Below, piece by piece: positions 28,774-35,967 of a DNA stretch of 64,000 nt; within the stretch, counting starts at the first letter, position 1; the number at the start of each line of letters is the position of its first letter. A program made the position numbers and the translations under genes. The notes beneath the pieces are model-generated. The model did no database searches and was not told the origin of the DNA. It saw nothing but the letters and a program-made list of their open reading frames with translations. The stretch comes from CAZUDO01 sp964618895 (GTDB taxonomy: Bacteria; Desulfobacterota; Binatia; DP-6), in the NCBI GenBank assembly GCA_964618895.1, contig CAZUDO010000041.1, positions 62,001 through 126,000 of the forward strand, in the 5' to 3' direction.

Positions 28774-29784
28774 ATGACGAGCCTGCGCGCCTTCTTCGGC
28801 GTCCGCGAGAACACGCCCGGGCTCGGTGGCGCGCTCACGCGCGCGTGTGGGGTCACGCTCCACTGGAATCGCCCCGGGGGCCCCCACCCGGCGTCGCCGG
28901 ACCCGGGCAACGGCGCGTACGGCGATCTCCAGTCCCTCGCCGCCGAGGTGCTCGCGCGGCCCGACGTTCTCTCTCGCGCCATCGGCGGCGGGCGCGTACG
29001 CCCCCTGCGGCGCCGCCCGGGGAGGGATCCGGCGGGCGGCTACCACGTGCAGCGCAGCGGTTGGTCGCAGGCCGACGAGCGCTTCCTGGTCTTCGAGTGT
29101 GGGCGCGACCACCCGCTGCGCGCGCGCCTCACCGCGCCCGGACTCGATGTCCTGCGCGGGCGGGCGATCGGAACGTGCGAGGGGATGGTGCACGCGCGCG
29201 ATGTGGCGTTCGTCGACGACGCCTACTGGATCATCGACGATCGCCTGCAGGGCACCCGGCCGTACCAGTACGATCTGCGCTTCCAGCTCGCGCCCGCGGC
29301 GTGGGAGCGGGTTTCGATCGAGAGACGGGCCGGCGACGTGGTGGTACACGCCCCCGGGTTGGCGCTCGTGATCGTCGCGCCGGAAGGTACCGTACGCCTC
29401 GAGCCGGGGTGGGTGGCGCTCCCGTCCGGCCGCACGGTGCCGGCACCGGCGGTGTCGATACGGGCCGCCGTTGCGCGCGAAGCGACCTTCACGACCATCG
29501 TGACGCCGCTGGCGCTCGCGACGATGCCGACTGCCGTCGATCGTCGTGCGGAGGGCGACGCGGTCAGGGTGGTCGTCTACGGGACAGGGGCCGACGGCCA
29601 AGCGTGCGACCAGGTCGGCTGGGGTGGTGCGCCGGTGCGACTCGGCGAGGATGTGGTGTGCGCGCCGGCGGCGTGGCTCCGGACACGGCCCGATGGCGCC
29701 GCGCTGGCGTTCGGCGCGGTCGCGCCCGCGGCGGGCAGGGCGCCGCACGGAGGCGCGACCGGGGGCTTCGTGGCCCGCTCCTGA
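28774..29784 (+). CDS. short heparinase II/III C-terminal-like protein
   Basis: 336 aa. The segment GGYHVQRSGW...RFLVFECG, then VVAPEGTVRLEPGWV-like beta strands and DAYWIIDDRLQG, resembles the beta-sandwich half of heparinase II/III-like polysaccharide lyases. The canonical GGHGHADALS catalytic stretch after the first block is missing: the sequence jumps from FECGRDHPLRARL to the later strands. The alpha-toroid N-domain of about 300 residues is also absent. This is probably a degenerate or truncated relative, unlikely to be an active lyase. The last ~60 residues look unrelated. The link with the upstream receiver is only by proximity. Confidence 0.5.
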   Translation: MTSLRAFFGVRENTPGLGGALTRACGVTLHWNRPGGPHPASPDPGNGAYGDLQSLAAEVLARPDVLSRAIGGGRVRPLRRRPGRDPAGGYHVQRSGWSQADERFLVFECGRDHPLRARLTAPGLDVLRGRAIGTCEGMVHARDVAFVDDAYWIIDDRLQGTRPYQYDLRFQLAPAAWERVSIERRAGDVVVHAPGLALVIVAPEGTVRLEPGWVALPSGRTVPAPAVSIRAAVAREATFTTIVTPLALATMPTAVDRRAEGDAVRVVVYGTGADGQACDQVGWGGAPVRLGEDVVCAPAAWLRTRPDGAALAFGAVAPAAGRAPHGGATGGFVARS

Positions 29785-29800
29785 CGCCGGGGCGGGCGCG

Positions 29801-30988
29801 TCAGTCCTTGCGGTACATGGTCACGACCGCGGCGCCGCCGAGGCCGAGGTTGTGCTGCAGGCCGACCTTCGCGCCCTTCACCTGGCGCTTCTCGGCCTGG
29901 CCGCGAAGCTGCCAGTTGAGCTCGGCGCACTGCGCGAGGCCGGTGGCGCCGAGCGGATGGCCCTTGGAAATCAGGCCGCCGGACGGATTCACCACCCACG
30001 TGCCGCCGTAGGTGACCGCGCCCGAGTCGATCAGCTCGCCGCCCTTGCCGGCTTCGCACAGACCCAGGCCCTCGTACGTGACCAGCTCGTTGGTGGAGAA
30101 GCAGTCGTGCAGCTCGATCACGTCGACGTTCTCCGGGCCGAGGCCGGACTGCTGGTAGACCTTCTCGGCGGCCTTGCGGGTCATGTCCTGGCCGATCAGC
30201 TTGATGCAGCTCTGCTCCGTGAAGGTGCTGTCGTAGTCGGTGGTCATGGCCATGCCGGCGATCTCGACCGCCTTGGCCTGCAGGTTGTGCTTCTTGACGA
30301 AGTCCTCGCTGGCCAGGATGGCCGCCGCGGCGCCGTCGGAGGTGGGGCAGCACTGCAGCTTGGTGAGCGGGTCGTACACCATCGGCGCCTTCAGGATGTC
30401 GTCGAGCGAGTACTCGTCCTGGAACTGCGAGTTGGGGTTGTTGACCGAGTGCTTGTGGTTCTTGTGGCCGATACGGGCGAACGACTCCGGCTTGGTGCCG
30501 TAGCGCTCCATGTGCTCCCGGCCGGCGTTGCCGAAGAACTGCGCCGTGGCGGGTCCCTTGCCGAAGCCGCGCAGGTTGACCATCACCTCGAACTGCTTGT
30601 CCATCGGGTTGGTGCGGTCGGTGAACTTGGCGCCGAGCGAGCCCTTCTCCATCTTCTCGAAGCCGAGGGCGAGGACGCAGTCGGCGAGGCCCCCTTCGAC
30701 GAACTGCTTGGCCATGAAGAGGGCGGTGGAGCCGGTGGAGCAGTTGTTGTTGACGTTGTAGACCGGGATGCCGGTGCAGCCGAGCTGGTAGACGGCGCGT
30801 TGCCCGCAGGTGGAGTCGCCGTAGCAGTAGCCGACCGCCGCCTGTTCGATGAGCGAGTACGGAATGCCGGCGTCGGCCAGGGCCTTCTCGCCGGCCTCTT
30901 TGGCCATGTCGGGGTAGTCCCAGTTCTTGGAGCCGGGCTTCTCGAACTTGGTCATCCCGACGCCGACCACGAAGACCTTACGACCCAT
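29801..30988 (-). CDS. SCP-x/lipid-transfer-type thiolase (acetyl-CoA acetyltransferase family)
   Basis: 395 aa from ATG 30988, preceded by AGGAGG. Thiolase fold with the nucleophile C83 in NVNNNCSTGSTAL, and the later HDCFSTNELVTYEGLGL, GHPLGATGLAQC and LGLGGAAVVTMY blocks of the SCP2/SCP-x thiolase branch. These cleave 3-oxoacyl-CoA esters of branched or sterol side chains, or carry lipids. It keeps the His of the GHP motif. It lies between a TetR gene (94 bp upstream, same strand) and a convergent neighbour. Fits a fatty-acid or terpenoid/sterol side-chain degradation role. Confidence 0.88.
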   Translation of the reverse strand: MGRKVFVVGVGMTKFEKPGSKNWDYPDMAKEAGEKALADAGIPYSLIEQAAVGYCYGDSTCGQRAVYQLGCTGIPVYNVNNNCSTGSTALFMAKQFVEGGLADCVLALGFEKMEKGSLGAKFTDRTNPMDKQFEVMVNLRGFGKGPATAQFFGNAGREHMERYGTKPESFARIGHKNHKHSVNNPNSQFQDEYSLDDILKAPMVYDPLTKLQCCPTSDGAAAAILASEDFVKKHNLQAKAVEIAGMAMTTDYDSTFTEQSCIKLIGQDMTRKAAEKVYQQSGLGPENVDVIELHDCFSTNELVTYEGLGLCEAGKGGELIDSGAVTYGGTWVVNPSGGLISKGHPLGATGLAQCAELNWQLRGQAEKRQVKGAKVGLQHNLGLGGAAVVTMYRKD

Positions 30989-31082
30989 GCTGCGCTTCCT
31001 CCTGTGTGGGGTGGTGCGATGCGAGCCCGGTGGTTTCTGGCGCGGCGGGCGTGCTGGGTCAAGAGGTAACGGCGACCCCATC

Positions 31083-31721
31083 TCAGCGCCGCGCGGTCAG
31101 GTAGGCGACGATGAGCGTCACCACCTCCTCGACGTACGCGTCGAGATCGGTCGCCGTGTCGCCGTGGACGACCAGCTTGTGTGTCAGGCCCTCGACCGTC
31201 TGCACGATGATGGCCGCCGCCAAAGCCGGATCGCGCAGTGACAGCTCCGGACGCAGCCGGAGATAGGCCTCGACCCGGCTCGCCACCTGCTGCTCCAGGT
31301 CGGCCAGCCGCATCCGGACGCGGCGGGGCAGCGGTGCTTCCTCGAACAGGACGCGATGCAGGGACCGGTCGCGGGCGTGCAGGGCGACCATCGCCTGCAC
31401 GAACCGGCCGACGACGGTGCGCAGGTCGCTGCCCGCCGCCAGCGTCTCTTCCGCGGTCGCAGCCAAGAGCGCCTCGCCGGCGCGCAGGTGGTCCTCCATG
31501 AGGGCCACCAGGAGGGCGTCCTTGTTGGGGAAGTACTCGTACAGCGAGCCGATCGACACCCCGGCCGAGAGCGCGATGTGATTGGTCGTGCCGGCGGCAT
31601 AGCCACGGGCGGCGAAAACCTGAGCCGCGGCGTCGAGAATGGTGCGGACGGTCTCCCGCGAGCGCGCCTGGAGCGGGGCTTTTCGCGGGCGAAACGCCCG
31701 GGCGGTGCGGGGCGGCGGCAT
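31083..31721 (-). CDS. TetR/AcrR family transcriptional regulator
   Basis: 212 aa. N-terminal TetR helix-turn-helix: RETVRTILDAAAQVFAARGYAAGTTNHIALSAGVSIGSLYEYFPNKDALL. An all-helical ligand-binding C-domain follows. It faces the ICMT-like gene across 65 bp that contain a perfect CGAGCA-AA-TGCTCG inverted repeat and a 10-bp direct repeat, likely its operator. It probably controls itself and the divergent methyltransferase genes, perhaps also the downstream thiolase. Ligand unknown; the FadR-like control of lipid genes seen in some TetR proteins is plausible. Confidence 0.9.
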   Translation of the reverse strand: MPPPRTARAFRPRKAPLQARSRETVRTILDAAAQVFAARGYAAGTTNHIALSAGVSIGSLYEYFPNKDALLVALMEDHLRAGEALLAATAEETLAAGSDLRTVVGRFVQAMVALHARDRSLHRVLFEEAPLPRRVRMRLADLEQQVASRVEAYLRLRPELSLRDPALAAAIIVQTVEGLTHKLVVHGDTATDLDAYVEEVVTLIVAYLTARR

Positions 31722-31727
31722 GGTGGG

Positions 31728-31760
31728 CGAATCCGAGTAGCGAATCCGAGCAAATGCTCG
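31728..31760. promoter_or_regulatory. candidate TetR operator in the divergent intergenic region
   Basis: CGAATCCGAG occurs twice (31728-31737 and 31741-31750, 13 bp apart). The second copy runs into the perfect inverted repeat CGAGCA-AA-TGCTCG (31747-31760). It lies 26 bp upstream of the tetR start and 26 bp upstream of the divergent ATG at 31787, a typical position for a TetR-family dyad. Confidence 0.5.
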
Positions 31761-31786
31761 TATCGTGTCGTTCGCGGGGAGGCAAC

Positions 31787-32392
31787 ATGGCAGACATCGC
31801 GATCCTGGGGTTCTGGCTGTTCGTGGCGCTCGCTTTCGGGCTCCGCTCCGTTGTGCACTACCGGCGTACCGGCAGGACCGGCTTCGTCGGCCTGTCGGGC
31901 GCGCCGGGTTCGATGGAGTGGGTGGGCGGGGCGCTGTTCGCGGTCGCGCTGGTCACGGGCGGGGCGGCGCCGGTGCTGCAGAGGGCGGGGGTGGTCGAGC
32001 CGCTCGCCGTCCTGGACGGCCGCGTCACCCACGTTGCCGGCATCACCCTGTACGCGCTCGGGCTGGCCGGGACGCTGTGGGCGCAGTTCGCGATGGGGGA
32101 CTCGTGGCGCATCGGGGTCGATGCGGGGGCCCGGACTGCCCTGGTCGCGGCGGGGCCGTTCCGCTGGGTGCGCAATCCGATCTTCACCGCCATGCTGGTC
32201 GCGACGCTCGGGCTGGTGTTGCTGGTGCCCAACGTGGTGGCGCTCGGGGCACTCGCGATACTGGTGGCGGCGCTCGAGATCCAGGTGCGCCTGGTCGAGG
32301 AGCCGTATCTGGTCGGCGTCCACAGCGCACACTATCGCGCCTACGCCGCGCGCACCGGTCGCTTCGTGCCCGGCCTCGGCCGGCACGTGTAA
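31787..32392 (+). CDS. isoprenylcysteine carboxyl methyltransferase (ICMT/PEMT-like) membrane protein
   Basis: 201 aa from ATG 31787 (GGGGAGG upstream). Five or so hydrophobic helices; the C-terminal signature GPFRWVRNPIFTAMLVATLG, then VRLVEEPYLVGVHSAHYRAYAARTGRFVPG, is the SAM-binding/active part of the ICMT-phospholipid methyltransferase family. Bacterial members methylate lipids or small hydrophobic molecules at the inner membrane; the true substrate is unknown. Followed nine bases later by a soluble SAM methyltransferase and divergent from tetR, so probably TetR-regulated. Confidence 0.8.
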   Translation: MADIAILGFWLFVALAFGLRSVVHYRRTGRTGFVGLSGAPGSMEWVGGALFAVALVTGGAAPVLQRAGVVEPLAVLDGRVTHVAGITLYALGLAGTLWAQFAMGDSWRIGVDAGARTALVAAGPFRWVRNPIFTAMLVATLGLVLLVPNVVALGALAILVAALEIQVRLVEEPYLVGVHSAHYRAYAARTGRFVPGLGRHV

Positions 32393-32400
32393 GGGGAACC

Positions 32401-33054
32401 ATGGCACACACTACGCCGTCGTTCGTGCCCGCCCTCGGTGTCGACTGGCTGACGCCGTTCTATGACCTGGTGGCCTGGCTGCTCGGCGAGAAGCGCTTCA
32501 AACAGCGCCTGATCGACGGGGCGCGGATCGCGCCGGGACACGCGGTGCTCGACCTCGGCTGCGGCACGGGGACGCTCGCGCTCCTGGTGCACGCCGCCTG
32601 TCCGGGCGCGCGGATCACCGGCCTGGACCTCGATCCCCGCATCCTGGCCATCGCCGCCGCCAAGGTCGCGCGCGCCGGGGCGCCGGTCGAGCTGCGGCAG
32701 GGCTCGGCGACCGCACCGCCGTTCCCGCCGGCGTCGTTCGATCGCGTGCTGTCGACGTTGATGCTGCACCATCTGACCACGGTGCAGAAGCGTGAGGCGC
32801 TGGCCGCGGTGCGTGGGCTGCTCCGGCCGGGCGGCGAGTTGCATGTGGCCGACTGGGGGAAGCCGCACAACCGACTCATGGAGGTGGCGTCGCTCGGGTT
32901 CCGGTGGCTCGACGGCGACGACACCACGGGCGCGAACCTGCGCGGCGAGCTACCGGCGTTGATGGAAGCGGCAGGATTCGTCGACGTGGCGGAGACCGAA
33001 CGTTGGATGACGCCGTTCGGGACGCTGGCGTTCGTGCGCGCGACGGCGGGGTGA
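32401..33054 (+). CDS. class I SAM-dependent methyltransferase (UbiE-like)
   Basis: 217 aa from ATG 32401, which follows the ICMT-like stop by eight bases with AGGGGAA upstream. Motif I is VLDLGCGTGTLALL, motif II GLDLDPRILAIA, with STLMLHHL and GGELHVADWG further on. The FYDLVAWLLGEKRFKQRLI N-terminus is shared with arsenite- or menaquinone-type methyltransferases, but no As-binding cysteine triad is present. The substrate is unknown. Paired with the membrane methyltransferase, it may act on the same lipid. Confidence 0.85.
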   Translation: MAHTTPSFVPALGVDWLTPFYDLVAWLLGEKRFKQRLIDGARIAPGHAVLDLGCGTGTLALLVHAACPGARITGLDLDPRILAIAAAKVARAGAPVELRQGSATAPPFPPASFDRVLSTLMLHHLTTVQKREALAAVRGLLRPGGELHVADWGKPHNRLMEVASLGFRWLDGDDTTGANLRGELPALMEAAGFVDVAETERWMTPFGTLAFVRATAG

Positions 33055-33088
33055 GGCGCGGCCAGCCGACGGCGACGTAGGGTGTTGC

Positions 33089-33117
33089 TTGACCTGGTGA
33101 CAGCACTTTCCTACGAT
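33089..33117 (+). promoter_or_regulatory. sigma-70-type promoter of the vapBC operon
   Basis: TTGACC (33089-33094), 17-bp spacer, TACGAT (33112-33117). The predicted transcript start (~33124) is only about three bases before the antitoxin ATG at 33127, so the mRNA would be leaderless or nearly so; no Shine-Dalgarno is seen. Confidence 0.55.
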
Positions 33118-33126
33118 TGTGATGTC

Positions 33127-33378
33127 ATGCCAGCCATACCGAAGCAGATCACGATTCGCGGACCGTCTCCTACGTTGGCGCGGCGCCTGCGCGCCTTGAG
33201 CCGAGCACGTGGTGAAAGCTTGAACACCACGATTCTCCATGTGCTCGAGAGCGCGTTGGGGGCGCGGGCGCGCACGGAGCGACTCCGCAGGGCGGCGACT
33301 TGGACGAAGGACGACAGCGCGCGTTTCGATGACGCCCTGCGCGCCCAACGGGTGGTCGATGCCGCGATCTGGAAGTGA
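33127..33378 (+). CDS. vapB: VapB/FitA-type antitoxin (intact)
   Basis: 83 aa. Ribbon-helix-helix N-terminus (KQITIRGPSPTLARRLRALSRARGESLNTTILHVLESAL) and an acidic/basic tail ending RFDDALRAQRVVDAAIWK, the part that plugs the PIN active site. ATG 33127 fits the promoter upstream and the start of the RHH strand. The stop codon lies 20 bp inside the toxin gene, so synthesis is coupled. As in other vapBC systems, the dimer probably binds its own promoter. Confidence 0.85.
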   Translation: MPAIPKQITIRGPSPTLARRLRALSRARGESLNTTILHVLESALGARARTERLRRAATWTKDDSARFDDALRAQRVVDAAIWK

Positions 33379-33787
33379 CGGGCTACCGCCACGGCTCGTC
33401 CTCGATACGTCGGCCTATTCGCACCTGCGCCGCGGCGATGTGCGGATCATCGAGGCCGTCGGCGAGGCCGAGGAGCCGTACATGCCGGCCACCGTCCTCG
33501 GTGAGCTCGAAGCGGGCTTCCGCGTCGGGCGCCGGTACCGGGAGAACGCGCGGGACCTGGCCGCGTTCCTGCGCGAGCCGATCGTTCGCGTCGTTCCGAC
33601 GACTGCCGACGTCGCACGACGCTACGGCCAGGTGTTTGCGCAACTGCGTGCTGTCGGTACCCCCATCCCGGTGAACGACATCTGGATCGCGGCGGCAGTG
33701 TTCTCCTGCGGTGCGCACCTGGTGACGTTCGACGGCGACTTTGCCCGCGTTCGCACCCTCCCGCACACGCTCCTCGCGCTTGCCTGA
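33359..33787 (+). CDS. vapC: VapC-type PIN-domain toxin (intact)
   Basis: 142 aa from ATG 33359 inside the antitoxin gene. PIN ribonuclease acidic residues are visible: first Asp in LVLDTSAYSHL, Glu in VLGELEAGF, Asp in PVNDIWIAAAV, and a late Asp in LVTFDGDFARV. An Mg2+-dependent RNase that typically cleaves tRNA or rRNA when freed from VapB. The module sits alone between metabolic genes and close to the deiodinase operon. It shares layout and sequence style with the decayed copy at 23234-23930. Confidence 0.9.
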   Translation: MPRSGSDGLPPRLVLDTSAYSHLRRGDVRIIEAVGEAEEPYMPATVLGELEAGFRVGRRYRENARDLAAFLREPIVRVVPTTADVARRYGQVFAQLRAVGTPIPVNDIWIAAAVFSCGAHLVTFDGDFARVRTLPHTLLALA

Positions 33788-33882
33788 GGCGGGCCTCCGT
33801 GCCGGCGGACGACACCCGGTCAAGGCGCGGCCTTGCCCCACGCCCGCTGGGAGATCCAGCAGAAGCGACGGGTCGATCGTAT

Positions 33883-34608
33883 CTACACGTGGCTCTTTCC
33901 CTTCGTGCCCACGTGGGGTGACGCCGTCGTGTCGTACGTTCCCGGCTCGAGTGCGGGCACCCGCAGGGGTCGGCTGCTGCCGCAGCGCGCACCGAGGCAA
34001 CGCTCGACGGCCGCCTCCAAATCCTCGACCGTGAACCCCCACGGCCCCGGCTCGCTGCGATACGCGATGCGGCCGTCGCGTTCGATCAGGTAGAGGCGGT
34101 CGGGCAGGGCGGCGTAGGCCGTGTCCGTCGTGTTGTGCATGTCGTCGAGCAGCGTGGGGATCGAGAAGCGCAGGCGGAGCGCGCACGTCTGCGCGACCTG
34201 CTGGCGCTCCTCGGCGGTCCGCGGCTGGGGCTCGGCGATCCCCGCCTGTTCGTTCAACGGCAGGGTCCAGCCGTCGGTCGGGTGGGCTTCCTGGATGTAG
34301 ACGACGAACATCGCCACCCGGTCGCGGAAGCGCGTGTACAGGGCCTCGATGCGCTCAGCCTGAGCGCGGAAGGGGGGTCACGTGTAGGAGCCGAAGATGA
34401 GAGCCACCGGCTGTCGGCCCCGGTAGTCCGACAGGCGCATGGTGTCCGTGCCCTCGACGAGCGGCAGGCAGAACTCGGGCGCCAGATCACCCACCTTCGG
34501 GGCGCCCGCCTCGCGGGCGGCGACCAGCTTCTCGATCTCGGCGAGGATTTCGGGGGTGGTGTTGAGGACGGTACGGACGAACTCGGGATCCAGCTCGCTC
34601 GGCTTCAT
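33883..34608 (-). CDS. deiodinase-like thioredoxin-fold selenoprotein (UGA-encoded Sec77)
   Basis: 241 aa if TGA 34380-34378 is read as selenocysteine; simple ORF calling splits it in two. ATG 34608 has AGGAGG upstream. Residues 40-76 contain KVGDLAPEFCLPLVEG, LSDYRGRQPVALIFGSYT, then U77 and PPFRAQAERIEALYTRFRD, MFVVYIQEAHPTDGW, and a C-terminal DRLYLIERDGRIAYRSEPGPWGF. FGSYTUPPF matches the iodothyronine deiodinase active site (FGSCTUPPF), with Sec at exactly the same place. A bSECIS-like hairpin starts 11 nt after the TGA. Bacterial members are presumed thioredoxin-like redox or dehalogenating enzymes; the substrate is unknown. No signal peptide. The last ~35 residues look unconserved. It lies 62 bp after the radical SAM gene on the same strand. 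Confidence 0.85.
34351..34380 (-). promoter_or_regulatory. bacterial SECIS element for the in-frame UGA
   Basis: On the minus strand the UGA (34380-34378) is followed by 10 nt, then GCGCTC (34367-34362), loop AGGCT (34361-34357), GAGCGC (34356-34351). This is a perfect 6-bp stem, or 7 bp with a GGC loop if A and T pair. The stem begins at +11 and the loop at about +17/+18 from the UGA, with G in the first two loop positions, within the accepted bacterial SECIS geometry for SelB binding. Confidence 0.7.
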
Positions 34609-34670
34609 GGGCGGCCTCCTCGCGTCCGCTGGTAGCACGGGCGCGAACGCGACGGAACCCTGGCGGCGGC

Positions 34671-35663
34671 CTAGCCGAACACCTGCAACCGCCGGAGCGC
34701 CGTCCGCGCCACGTGCGCCATGGTGAACTTGGCCGCCTGGTACGGCATGTCGCAGTCGGCGCACGCGCCCTCGGGGCGCTGGTCAAGCAGCGACTGGCGC
34801 AGCTGGCGATAGGCAGGGCCGTTCCAGATGTCGAGCAACTCCTCGCGGAAGAGGTTCCCGACCACGGTCTTGTGGTCGAGATCCCGGCAGCACGCCACCA
34901 CGTCGCCGTTGGAGGCCACCACGAGCGACGTCCACGGGTACGGGCAGACGTTGTAGCCGCGCGTCGCCTGGGTGCGGAGGCCCTTCACGAACCCGGTCGC
35001 GTTGTGGAAGACGCGCGTCGTCACCTCGACGCGTGGGGACGGGAACAGCGCGCGCAGTGCGGCCGTTCGCCGCCCGAGCTCGGCGGGGTCGCGCACCTTG
35101 TAGCTCGTGATGTCGGTCAGCTTGATGCGCACGTGCGGCAGCGCCGCGTCGGTCGAGATGGCCTCGACGTTGGCGCGCGCGTCGTCCCACGATCCGGTCT
35201 TGCCGCGCCAGGTCTCGAAGAACTCGCGCTGGTCGCAGAAGTCGATACACAGCGTGTAGCGTGCGCCGGCGGGCGTGGGGAAGGCACGCAGCCGGTCGAC
35301 CGTCGCCAGGCTGCCGTTGGTGGAGAAGATCATGTTGGTGAAGCCGTGGCGGTGGGCGATGGCGCAGATCTCGTCGAAGCGCTGGTTCACGAACGGCTCG
35401 CCGTCGAGCGTCCAGTGGAGCACGTTGGTCTTGACGCCGCCGCCGCGGATGCGGCCGAGGAGCCGGTCGGCCCCTTCCGGCGTGAGGGTGGTCGGCCGGA
35501 CGCGCTTCAGGTGCTCGGGGTCCGACTGCGGGCAGTAGTGGCAGCGGAAGTTGCAGAGGTTGGTGATCTCGACGCTGATGTCCTCCGGGAGGTAGGGCAG
35601 CGTGACGGCGCGGCGGAGCTTCCAGTGGACGAAGATCTGACCGTAGCGGATGAGTTTCGTCAT
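34671..35663 (-). CDS. radical SAM/SPASM domain protein
   Basis: 330 aa. The radical SAM cluster motif is C37-x3-C41-x2-C44 (CNFRCHYC), followed by WTLDGEPFVN and IFSTNGSL of the partial TIM barrel. A SPASM-type C-terminus carries further cysteines (YNVCPYPW, GDVVACCRD, GACADCDMPY) for one or two auxiliary Fe-S clusters. Such proteins modify peptides, sugars or nucleotides by 5'-deoxyadenosyl radical chemistry. No precursor peptide ORF was seen next to it. It is directly upstream of the deiodinase-like selenoprotein and probably in the same transcript, so a shared redox or maturation pathway is possible. Start is ATG 35663. Confidence 0.88.
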   Translation of the reverse strand: MTKLIRYGQIFVHWKLRRAVTLPYLPEDISVEITNLCNFRCHYCPQSDPEHLKRVRPTTLTPEGADRLLGRIRGGGVKTNVLHWTLDGEPFVNQRFDEICAIAHRHGFTNMIFSTNGSLATVDRLRAFPTPAGARYTLCIDFCDQREFFETWRGKTGSWDDARANVEAISTDAALPHVRIKLTDITSYKVRDPAELGRRTAALRALFPSPRVEVTTRVFHNATGFVKGLRTQATRGYNVCPYPWTSLVVASNGDVVACCRDLDHKTVVGNLFREELLDIWNGPAYRQLRQSLLDQRPEGACADCDMPYQAAKFTMAHVARTALRRLQVFG

Positions 35664-35967
35664 GGGCGAGGCCTCCCCACGGATGCGCCCGGGTAGCGGG
35701 TGGCGGTGGGCAGGTGCCCACTGACAGTCCGGCGCGTCATCGCGGGCAGATGGTTAGCTAGATCATGTGTCGCTTGTCAACGGAAATGCACACGTACATT
35801 CGCTGGCGGGTGCGGGTCGCAGCCGTATGCGAGGGCCGGTTCGCGGTCGGCCCCGCACCCCCGCCCGGCGCGCCGTCATCGTCTGCGAGCGAAGGCCGCT
35901 GGTGGCGCGCGCGATGCGCCACGCGGGGGCGCCATGGGGGATGGTGTGCGGGGGGCTGTGAGCGGCC
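35664..35967. other. intergenic region upstream of the radical SAM-selenoprotein genes
   Basis: 304 bp without a supported gene. On the minus strand TTGACA (35780-35775) is followed at 16-17 bp by GCTAAC/CTAACC (~35758-35752), a weak -10, which could drive the radical SAM operon. The rest is the 3' flank of the carboxyltransferase gene, with no T-tailed terminator seen. Confidence 0.35.
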
